Origin: Pogonophryne albipinna
Lineage: Eukaryota > Chordata > Actinopteri > Perciformes > Artedidraconidae
Direction: 5' to 3'
NCBI GenBank assembly: GCA_028583405.1
Contig: CM053251.1
Location: 6,755,602-6,819,601 of the forward strand
Length of the DNA stretch: 64,000 nt
Shown piece by piece: positions 1-12,100 of this stretch. A program made the translations under genes and the position numbers. The notes beneath the pieces are model-generated. The model was given only the letters and a program-made list of their open reading frames with translations, ran no database searches and had not been told where the DNA came from. Every line of letters starts with the position of its first letter. Position 1 is the stretch's first letter.

Positions 1-167
1 TTAAATGTGTGTCTATATCACTGCTTACTGTAGTTAATGTTTAATATAAATGACATTGAATTAACGGTAAGTGGTTTATTAAGTTCTTCCTTTCAGTAAG
101 GGAACTTTTTGTTGTGAAAAAACGATGAATTATTGTGTGTAACTGCATTTGCACTCTGCCTCTTCAG

Positions 168-3100
168 TGGTTAGAAGTGGAGACTATTACTTGTTTGAAA
201 CTGACAGTGAAGAGGAAGAGGAGGAGGAGGAGAAAAAGGAGGACGATCAGCCAAAGAAGTCTGCGTTTCAGGTGACTTCTAGAAGTGGTTCATTTCTTAC
301 ATCAGTGTCAGTTGATGGGGAGGCACTAGTAGTAGTAGTAGTAATACTAGTAGTAGTAGTAGTAGTAGTAATACTAGTAGTAGTAGTAGTAGTAGTAGTA
401 GTAATACTAGTAGTAGTAATACTAGTAGTAGTAGTAGTAGTAATACTAGTAGTAGTAGCAGTAGTAGAACCAGTAGTAGTAGTAGAACTAGTAGTAGAAC
501 CAGTAGTAGAACCAGTAGTAGTAGTAGAACCAGTAGTAGTAGTAGAACCAGTAGTTCGAACCAGTAGTAGTAGTAGAACCAGTAGTAGTAGTAGAAGAAC
601 CAGTAGAACCTTTATTTATCCAGGAAAATCAATTAAGAACAAATTGTTATTTACAATGATGACCTGACCGGAGGCACAGGCTTCCTGAGGGGATGGGGTT
701 TGGGAGAAAAAGAAAAAAAAGGACAGACTCCGGGCACTACAGAACCCAGGAGACAACACAAACACTGGCTAGTATCAGAGCCAGATTTACATATGAAGCC
801 CAAAGAGCTATAGCGTGAATACAGTTTAGAAGCTGAGCTGGTCGCTGCCTCGAAATGTGGCTATTTTTAATATAAAAAATGATTATAATCTTACAAAAAT
901 GGCTTGTGTAGCACAGATTGATGGAAAGATCTTACATCAAATATTTATTTCATTGTATTTTCTTTCTTTTTATTATAGTATGAAAGTCCTCCCCTAGCAA
1001 GATTTGTATTCGGTTTCTGTCACTGTTAATTCATCGATTGATTACATGTTTTTAATATTGATGAAGATGCTTTGAGGTAAAGCTTAACAAAGTCAAGTAC
1101 TGTTGCATTTTGAAGTAAGGAAATCATTTCCTTTATTACATACACTTTATAATATAACAAAAGTAATCAGAACCTTTACTTAAGTAACAGTAAGTATAAC
1201 ATACAAATATCATCATTTGAATTACTTGCAGTTTTTATATTGACATGTTAAAGTGTCACCAACATTACAAACTACTCTCGCTGTTGCAAGTGGAGGTACT
1301 TTTTTTAATATAGTTCTTCAATCTGAAAAGTATCTTATACAATATTTCCCTCTGAAATGTAGTGGAAAATAATAAAGTAAATTACTTCCCACCCCTGATT
1401 TCACTAGATTGATATGCTAGACAATTCATACACTTCTAGAATAGCATGCATTGCTTGCACAGTTTAATAATACTTTTACACAAATGATTGAAGGTCTCGA
1501 ATACTAACTCTCAGGAGAATGTGATAACAAATCCCTTCATCTCCATCTGCACAGCATCCTGGACTACAACATGATGTGTCTCCTAACACATGTCACCTGT
1601 GATGTTTCTAATATGATGAAGTCATGTTTCTACTAACCCCCTCCCTCCCGCTCTGTTTTCTCTCTGCAGCGAGCTATTGGGAAGTTTGTCTCTGCTCTCA
1701 TAGCTTTGCCCAAGTCTATTTTTAAGCTGCCTAAAACTATCCTGCAGTATGTAGTGAAGGCAGGAAAGGTACTAACACCACAACTAAGAAACAACACTTG
1801 CTCTCTGTATGAACATCTTAAAGTGCCAACTAACGCCACAAAACTGCCTTTCCAGCTCATGCTTGGTGATCTTTTTGAACAGAAATAACAGATTCAGTGA
1901 ACAATGATTTTCACAAGCAAGCACTAATTTGGCGTAAATCATCAAACACAAGCCGGAACAGGAATGCTTTGAGCTCCTTTGCATGCGGTTGTGATCGAAG
2001 TGTGTAGCATGAACTGGAGTTTTATTCTGACGTGGTATTGGTTGTGTTAAATGTCTATTTCTGGCTTTCTTTTTTCTTTTTAATGTTTATTTTATTATCT
2101 TTTCTTTTTAATGACTGATTTTAAATGCCATTTTCTTAATGTCTTTCGTTTTATGTAAAGCACTTTGAATTTCCTTGTGTTGAAAGGTGCTATATAAATA
2201 AACTTGCCTTGCCTTTCTCGTGTTGTCTTCTGCTTTAAAAACAAACCATTTGTAGGTTAACAAGACAATATGAGCGCTAGTATGTGGGCCTGATCCCTAA
2301 TGAAAGACCATTTTTGTGTTTTGCTACTGTTTGTGCAGGATTCAGTGTATTAATTAAACATTTGAAGACTGGCGAATATAGAAAACCTGCTTGATAAATG
2401 CAGGAGTCGACCACAACCAATATTAGGCCTTTGTTGTTTTATTAAGTTTGTACTGCACTTTTGAGTAGACTGTTTTTGACAAAGGCTTTTGTTGTAGTGT
2501 TTAAGTAAGCAATGCAAGTCTCTGCTGCTGAGAAGCATTGCATTCAGTAGTAATATATCACAAGAAAGTGATATAAAGTGACTTTAAAAAGTGAAGTTTT
2601 GGTCTGTGTTAAGTCTTCCTTCAATTTGTTGTTGCTTTGACATCATTGATCTCAGTGACTCCTCTTCTTCACCTCCTCTCATTGATCCTCTCTGCTCTCC
2701 AGTTTCTTTATCACGCCTGGATCACTGACCCCAAAGCTGCTCTAAGAGCACGAGCCAAAGAGAAACGCAAATTTTGGAAAAAATACACAAAAGTAGTGAG
2801 ACGTAAAAAAAGCAAGAAAGATGGTAAGCAAGTTATGGAGAAAAAACCTCACATTAAACAGACTTCCAAGTCATTTGTGTGTGTGAAGGAAATTCATGTC
2901 TCTTAACCGTAACTGTGTGTCTTTACTGTCCTTCAGCAGGTCATGTGACCATAGATCTTGGTGAGCTCTCAGATGGGCAAGACAAACCAGAGGAGGAAAA
3001 GTCAAGTGGTCCAGGTTGGTGATTTTGTGGTATTAAATTCTATCGTCAAAATACTAAATCTTGAATTGAATCATGAATAACCCTTGTGATTTTCTCATTG

Positions 3101-6100
3101 CCACTAACAGCCACAATATAGCAAGTTCTGTATTGAAGTTTTATCAGAGTCTCTTGTCTCATTTTCCCCCTCAGATAACATCATCAAGCGAGTGTTCAAC
3201 ATCCTGAAGTTCACCTTCGTGCTCTTCCAGACGACGGTGGACAGCTTCACGCAGTGGATGAACGACATGTGCCGAGAGTACATCGACATCTCCACGGTGC
3301 TGCGAATAGAGCGCTGCATGCTGTCCAGAGAGGTCAAAAAGGTATGTTTTAATGCAATATATTCTTGTTTTATGTAACAGTTTCTTAGCTATTTTAAGGC
3401 CTTTAATGTGATAAAAGGTCAAATATATAACATTTCAGCTTTCAAAATGTGTAAATACGAGACCTATGATCGGTCATATCCCGAAAGATAAAAAAAAGTA
3501 TAATAAACACATTTAAAATATATACCATAACCACATAAAGAATTGTAGTCATCAGACATCTAGATCTTTTAGTTAGTAGCACTGTAGCAGCCAAGATTAG
3601 CAAATGTTGGCGGAAAGCTTGCAGCCTTTGGATCCTATGTTTTGTCAAAGAAACATTCATTTGAAATGACATAATCTATGCTTTTAACTGTTTACACACC
3701 ATGTTGTTGTTTTTGAAGAGAAGGACATCTGTGCAGATAATTGTGCTCCCGGTAAAAACCTGCTAAATAATGAACAATAAAGAAATCCTGACCAGAGACG
3801 CTAAATGAAATGATGGCAATTGTGGTAAAAACAACCAACTTTCCACCAAACTTCATTTGTTGATTGTTTGTTTAAGAGAGCCCTAGTTGCTGACGATTAC
3901 ATGCTGTACCTTTTTAAGAGGACCACTGAATGATTATCTTCCCCCAGGGCAACGTGCCGTCCAAAGACAGCATCCACGTCCTGTACCAGAAGGCCATGAA
4001 GCTCAACATGTCCCGCCAGGCCAGCCTGGATCAGCTGAGTGAGGACGACTCGGCCTCGGCCTCCACCAGGCTGCGCAGACGGAGGAGACCGTACCCCATG
4101 GAGAGCCAGGACTCCACGGCCTCCAGAGACAGCATCTCCAGGTACACTGAGCAAAGCGATGCAACATGGGAGACCAAAGAGTCAATGTTTCAGGGACTTT
4201 CTGCTTCCTTTTCAGGTAGTACACTTAAAGAATTATAACTTTTCTCTGCACAGGAGAAAGAGACATTTACGTCACGCTTAAGAAAACAAGCAATGTAAAT
4301 CCATATACATAAACACTATTGCACAAATATGTTAATAATTATTGACCAAAGCATGACTGGACATTAATTTAACATGTACCATGCTCTTACCCTGTCAAGT
4401 CACACATTGGTAAAGATTTGTCACAGTTTTTTCAACGTGATTTGTCGCTAAGAAATGTTTCATCGTCAAGGAGGAAGTAATGAAACATAACGTTGTCTAA
4501 ATACTAAAACATTCTTTCTTATGATCACTTGTAGCTCCAGATGTGGATTTATTTTTGGTTTGGGTATCTCCAATAATTGTTTACTTACTATCCTCTTATT
4601 TTATGAACACATGCAAATTGTTTTGCTTCTGGTCGACCAGGTTTTAAGTAAAATATTAGATTTTTCAAAATGGCATTATCAAACAATATTCCATTTGCGT
4701 CACACCCTGAAATGTATAAGACAGATTTCAAACCCTTGGCCAATACAACTTAAACTATTTGCATTGCTAGATAGCCCTGGGGTTAATGAGAAAGTCAAAA
4801 CAACCCTTCAAAGCAGCCATTACTAGCATAAGTAAGTTCTATAACATCAAGTTGAACCATTTCATCCTCACTCTCTGTTGCATCTCATGTTTTTGTCTTG
4901 TCATGATGAGGTTTGAATTCCTTTTCATTTCATGGTAAGGTTGGATTCAACGTTTTTGTGACCTCACATCCCCATCTCATTCCCCTCATCACTAATCATC
5001 ACCTGTCACTCCTCTCAGTGGGTACACCGAGGCCACCAATCTGTTTTCTCGCCAATCCACCCTGGAAGACCTGGATGGGATGCCGGAGTGCATTCCCAAA
5101 ACCAGCGAGCGCGCCCGGCCCAAACTGCGCAAGATGTCCGGCCTCGACGCCTCCACCTCCTCCGTGGACAGCTGCAGCAGCTTCATGTCCAGGTGCCTGG
5201 CCTCTACATCCCCCCCACACACACCTGTGTTCTCATCTTCACCCACATCAATCATGATTTATCAAAATATCCATTTCCTGTTGATTTCTCACTTCAGCTG
5301 TATCATTGTATCTCCATTTTGTTTATTGCATCCGGTCAAAAACTCAAAGATAACAACAAAATGTTTATTTAAATTATTTTGAGAGACAAGATTTTTACCT
5401 AATAACAGTGATATGAAAAGCTGTTGACAAAGTATGGTCTGTTCCTCCTCAGCAATTGCTTTGCAGTAATTCAGGGTTGTAATAAATATCACTTTTCTTG
5501 TTTCAGTGTTCATATTAAGTTAATTCAATACAAATGTAGTTTAACCCATTTAACCGATGTTTTACGTGTTGACAAATACTGTACACTAATACTGCTTTTA
5601 ATCACATAAAAGTGTCTCATTTATTAAATATAAATTATTATCTGTACTAATTATTATTTAAATGAAAAACCTATTCCTTATCCATGGGTAGGGTGAAGCG
5701 TTACAAATAATTCAGTTACACCAAACTCACGGATGGTTAGAAATAAAAAGGCGTCAAAAGATATATGTGATAATAGATTATATTATCGCATGTGGGCACA
5801 CCTGGCTACTGCTGAGAAAGCAAGCAGATATTTTATCATTTGAATATTCTGTATAACTCTGCTCTTTTTCCCGCCTGCAGTGAAGCGACCCAGGTTGTGA
5901 TGCTGTACTCCAGGCAGGGCACCACAGACACCATAGAAGAAGTGGAGGATGAGCACGATCAAGGAGAAGACAAACAGCAGGCGGCTACCTGGGAGTCCCA
6001 ACAGCTGGACGAGAGTGAGGGGGCCGAGGGGGGCGGCTGGAGTGATGCAGACCCCAGGGACCAAGAGGAGGAGGAGGAGGAAGAGGAGGAGGAGGAAGGG

Positions 6101-9100
6101 ATGGAGGTACCAAAGGAGCAGGAGAGAGAAAAGAGGGCTCCCTGGGACTCCTTCGGCCCAGATGAGGGCCCCTCGCTCAGGGTGAAGGAGACAGAGTCCG
6201 CTCAGGAGAAGGACTTCACCACTGACAGTGAGGAGGGGGCAGGACAGCCGGGCTTCACCCCCACAGAGGGGAGAGTCGGGCTGATTTACACTCCTGACAC
6301 AGACGCTTCCAAAACGTCCGACGCTGAAGTTCCTCCGAGCTACAGCAAGGCCGTCAGCTTCGACCGCCTGGAGCTGAGCGACGACGAAAGCGACATGGAC
6401 AGGAAGAGGGGGGGGCGGATGTTGATGACCTCCGACAGCCACTCCGACAGCAGGTCCGACCTCATGCTGCCCTCCATGACCACCGAGCTGACCGCCAGCG
6501 AACTGCTGCTCAACAAGTGAGTCGACAAACTGAAGCCTTCTAGCATGAAGAGTCACACGAAGTGTCTTAGGATGCTTTGATGCAGATTTATATTGGTTTC
6601 TTGATCATTTTAAATAAATTGCACCAAGTAATTTTTCACTTTTTTGTAATTTTTCATCTTCTTGTAATTGTATTGTGTCTGTAGGTTGTTGTTTTTGTCA
6701 ACTTGTCATCGTTCTGCATTTCTTTGTAGTCGGTTTGCGTTTTTTCGTTGTTCTTCAGTCAGACCTTTTGGTCTTTTTGGGTCAATTGTTTGTCTCTTTA
6801 TAGCCATGTTGACTCTCTGAGGTTATTTTGTACCTGTTTTTGGTCTTTATGCACTTCTTTGTAGACTTTTTTTGAATCTTGTTGAAGACATATTATAGTT
6901 TGCTTTACTTTGTGGTCCCTTTGTAGTAGGGCTGCAAGATATATTGTGTCGTGACGATAATCGTGATATGCGCATGCGCAATATTCACATCGCAGGACGT
7001 GAGATTTTTTTAATTTTCTTTTTTTAATTTTTTATTTCTTTAGGACTTGCGATATTAAGTAGGCAAATTAACTCAAACACGTCATGATACAATTATTTTG
7101 CTGCTTGCTACAAAAGGAAAACTTGTGCGGCTCTCATGTCCGGGGTACTTGAGTGAGTGACATGCAGGCTCTGCATGCACAGCAAACCACCAATCACAAT
7201 CAAACCTCCAAAGCAAACGGACCCGGTGATTAAAGGTAAAAACACTGAATAAAGTAGTTTCATGTGTTTCTCCAGGGCAGTTCGGTGCTGCTAACCGAGC
7301 TAGCTCAGCTTGTTGCTCTGATAGCTTAAGATCCAGACGTCCGTGACTAAAATCCTTCATCCGGTTAAATATAGTTAAAAAAATACCAATTGTATAGCAT
7401 TAAAGTTCAAGAAAGGATGGTTTGCGGGGAAAAAAACTGTCCTTTCTTCAATTCCTGTATGTTTTCATATCGCAATATATATCGCAGGGGGGAAAAAATC
7501 GCAATGTCAGTTTTTTCCAAGTGCAGCCCTACTTTGTAGTTTGTTTGTGTCAGTTCCCCACAATCCCATAAACCCCTTGGCCTGTGCCAGTCAGCCCTGT
7601 TCAGTAATCCATCCATACTTGCAGTTATTTTTGTGAGTCTAGAAATATCTGCAAGTTTAAAGTAACTGAACAAATCAGGTTTCTGTAATGTATAGGAATC
7701 CAAGAGTTATAAATCACTAAATCAATCTGTCTCCTTTTGTCCAGGATGTTTTATGACGAGGAGCTGGAGCAGTCGGACCGGTTCTACGTGAAGCAGCCTC
7801 TGATCCTGCAGCTGTGCTACGCCCTCTACAACATGCTGGTGGCGCACTCAGAGATGGTTTGCTACCTCGTCATGGTCATCAACCACATGGTGTCGGCCAA
7901 CTGCGCCACCCTGGTCCTCCCCACCACCATCTTCCTCTGGGCCATGCTGTCCGTGCCGCGGCCCAGCAAGCGCTACTGGATGACGGCCATCGTCTATACT
8001 GAGGTACAAACACGTCCAATAAATCTATTTTTATTTTTTTAACATTTTCGTTCACTTCAGTGTACATATACATATGTAGTTAAATAGTGGTCCATCTTTT
8101 TTCTTTTCCTTGACAAAACAACAACAATAAGCACACAAGAACATGGGGTGTTTTCTTTTCAATATAACACATTAAAACAACAGTTAAACAAACAGTTAAA
8201 CAAAAGAAGGGCGTATCGGGGTAATATACGCTTTCCATTTCTCAAATGTCCTCAAATGTAAGTTCCTGGAGCCTCATAGAGAAGGTTATTCTTTCCATTA
8301 CAAAGATTTCATAAATGATATCGTACCAATCATATATAGATGGGCTGTTTGGTTTGAGCCATTTCTTTGGGATTGCTTTCCTCGCAGCTACACTCAACAT
8401 CCCAAACAAGTATTTTGTTTTAATATTTGTGGACATTGAGTGCGTAAATCAACATTTTAATATATCAAATACCAAGTCAAATCTGCAGTTCTTTTCTTAG
8501 TGTTGGTGACAATATTTCTCATGTATCGGGCATTTTATTTTGAAATAAAGCTCCAATCTAGAATAACAATAATCGTATCTGCTATCCACAATTAATAAAA
8601 AAGTTAAAACGAGCATGTCAATTACTCCAAACAGGAAGGAGTTAAAAGATTGGACATTTATGCACAGACAAGATAATGTAAAAATGTATATGTGCTATGT
8701 ATAAAAAAAAGAAAATATGCCATCCTTGAGTAAAATGCAGCCGTTTCATCCAATGAGTGGTTACAAATAAAAAGACTTAAAGAAATAATATATATATATT
8801 TGTTTTAATTATTACAATTGCATTCTAGTCTAAGAGTAACATTAACATATCAATGGTTAATGAAACTGTGCCATTATCCTGACTGTAGCTTCACTGTAAC
8901 ATATTGTTTTTTTCCCACCAGGTCACCATCTTCATCAAGTACTTCTTCCAGTTTGGCTTCTTCCCCTTCAACCAGAACTCTATGGATAAGAGCAAACCTT
9001 ATCACCCTCCCAACATCATCGGAGTGGAGAAGAAGGACGGCTACGTCCACTACGACCTGGTCCAGTTACTGGCTCTCTTCTTCCACAGATCCATCCTGAA

Positions 9101-12100
9101 GGTTCCTGCAAAATGAATATTTGGACAATACTAATATGTGAATCATATTAAAAGTCACCTATTGTGAAAAATCCACTTTTTCATGTCTTTTATACGTCAA
9201 CGTGTGTCCCCTCTGTGTAAAGAGATTCTGAAAGCTTCAGGAAAAAAGATTCTCTCTCTATTTATATAAAAACCTGTCTGAAAATAGCCAATCAGCAACC
9301 AAGGTAACCCCCCCCCCCCACCTTATCACCTGAATCTCCTCCTAGAGCACCATTGTGTTCTTTTTAACCAAATATCTCTCAGAGGGGCGTGGGGAGGGGC
9401 TCCTTATTTTCATCTGAAGTAACAGACAGAGAATCAGCACTTTGGAAACAGGGCTGAAACAGAGGGGATTATGGGTAATGCTGCAATGATCTGTTTGGTG
9501 ATTGGAGCCAAACACTTCAGAGACATGTTTGTATATATCTGAGACCTATGATAGATTGATGAAAAACAGTATACTAGGAGACCTTTAAATGTAAATGATG
9601 CAACTATACTCCCTTTATCAGACTTAAGTATTCTGTGTGCAAATATGATACAGCTTTTATTAATCCCTGAATTCCTCGTCTTCTTTGCAGTGTCACGGTC
9701 TGTGGGACGAGGAAGACTCCAAAGAAAGGCGAGCGTCGTCCCGTCAGAGCGAGTCAGAGGACGAGGGAAAGAGCAAATCAGAGGAGTGTGAGAAGGGGTC
9801 TGAATGCGCCTCCTCCATGATGAGTGAGAGAGGCTCCACTCACACCTTGAGGTCCTTAAACTTTGGCACCTCCATCGATTCAGATCACGTCCAGGTTCAG
9901 TATCCGCAGCAGCAGACCTTCCAGCAGCGGAAGAGCTCCAGCGGAGGCTCGCACATTTCTCACCGATCTCTCCACTCCACTGTGAGGTCCAAGAGAGGTG
10001 AGGATTCTTTTCTGGTCTCTGGTTTCTACTACTGGATAAACTAGTGGTGCTTGAGCTGGGTTGTTTCTGGGGGTTTTGGAGAAAAAAGGAAATGGTAAAT
10101 GGGTTTTAGATTACATCGCCCATAGTATCAATGTAATGTATGCTTAGCTGTTAGGCTATAGCAGGGGTGTCAAACTCAAATACACAGGGGGCCAAAATAA
10201 AAAAAATGGGTACTAGTCGAGGGCCGGACTGGTTGAATGTTTATTGCAAAACGTATTGAAATGAACTTATTGCACATATTAAACCTGGAACTAACAAAGC
10301 TTAAATGATTGCCTATAAAAACAACATTAAACATTAAATAATCAGCTGCATTCATTTCTTATGGCTCTATCTGCAGCTTTTCCGGAGTCATTTCTTATGA
10401 TAACTTTTTTCCACAGGCCAACAACAGCTTCAACAAAACTATTTCCCTCAAAGAACAAACCAAACATGCCCTGTTGTCTCAAGAAACAAAGTGCAGAAGG
10501 AAACATCCATTAAACTCAGTTTGCTGCTCTGATGCTAGCTCAAGCCAGATACTTGGCATCTCATCTTGGGTGCAAGTTCATCAATGTTTGGGCTCAGGCT
10601 CTGAGCGGAGGAGACCCTCAGGATGGAGTGAAGGTGTGCGTGCAATATACCGGCAGGCCAGATCTAATAGTAATTAAAAATTATCCTGCGGGCCGAAATT
10701 AAATCCACCAAGGGCCTGATTTGGCCCCCCGGACCTTGAGTTTGACACATGTGGGCTATAGTAATCATATACCAAAATGTTTAGAAACCAAAGAGCAATA
10801 AACCACTTATCAGCGTGTAGTGCCGATGTTGTGGCTCAGGAAGAAGATGGTGTGATCTTCGGTGTTCTCCAGTACAATCTAAAGGTTTATTTGAAGAGTG
10901 ATTAAGGAGGATGGATTAATGATGAGTCATTTTCATGGCAATTCAGTCAAAACAATCTTAGCAAGACATTGTATCATCACTCTGTGGCCTTGCATGGCAG
11001 AGGACACTGGGTCAGTTATTTGACTGTATTTTGGAGAGATATGTTTAACGTTTTAGCTTTTAATATAATTAGCCTATATATGTATTAAAAGATAGAAAAT
11101 AGCTCAAAATGACTGAATAGATGGTCGCCTATCAATTAGAGGGTTATGGTTCAATCCCTGTAGTCAAAGTGTGATTAGGCAAGATGATGAACAACGGTGG
11201 CTGTGAGTGTGAGCTGGTAGCATCTTCTATGGCAGCCTCTGGGCACTGAATGAATAATGACTTGTATATGTTAACAAAATACATTAAATTTACCATTTAA
11301 AGATGCATCTTAAGACAGTTTAGGAGCAATCAATGCGACTCCAAACGGTTGAGAAGCATTGAACGAGACAAGTGGTTTAAAACATGTGGAGCTACAGCGA
11401 TGTCCAGACATTAACCAGTTCAAGAGGAAATACAAGGAAATTATTTTCTCGAGGTACAGGGATGGGGAAGGTGTTTGACTATGTGTATGTGTATATGTGT
11501 GAGTATGTAGGTGTGTATATGTATGTGTGCATATATGTATATCAGTGTATGTATATATGTCAATCAACAGGTAAAGCAGATTAATAATACTAATAATATC
11601 AATAATAATGCATAAAAATGATAATTATTGCAGATTATAGATTATAAATAAATCATTTAGGGACAAGGGGGTGAGATTAAATAAGTTATACTTCTTCTCA
11701 CTTCTTTTCGAACACTAGATGTGGCACTGTTTATGTTGCTAATGCTGTTGTTGTTGTTGTTGTAAATGTCATTTTTTGTTTTGATTTCTCTTACATGACT
11801 ATGCACTGCAAAAAAAAAATTTTTGTAATTATTTATTTTACTTGTTCGAAATAAATGTATCAATCAAACATGAGGCTGAATATTAGAAAATGTATCACTA
11901 ACACTCTTCCCCTTAAAAAGCCCTGAGAGAATTGTGTTGTAGCACGCATAGCCTTTCCTCTTCTTACAATAATATCCATAACATCAATAATATAGAGAAG
12001 GAATCCTTTGAGCTCTTACTACAAAACATGTCTTGTGTTGTTTAACCTTCACCCCTGAATTAAGTCTTTGTGTTTGTGAATCTCATCTCTTTATCAGCGA

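Noticed and set aside
149..667. 172-codon open frame with Glu-rich start and Val/Ile repeat
   Set aside because: Only 168-271 is coding (piezo2 exon). The rest runs through a GT donor into an intronic TAG microsatellite.
3712..3900. Repeat related to 22205-22265 (words around GGCTCCCGGTAAAA)
   Set aside because: The shared stretch is short and interrupted; not enough to define an element.
5783..6556. 257-codon open frame on the minus strand
   Set aside because: It is the antisense shadow of the acidic piezo2 exon 5881-6516; the Leu runs are the complement of the Glu tract.
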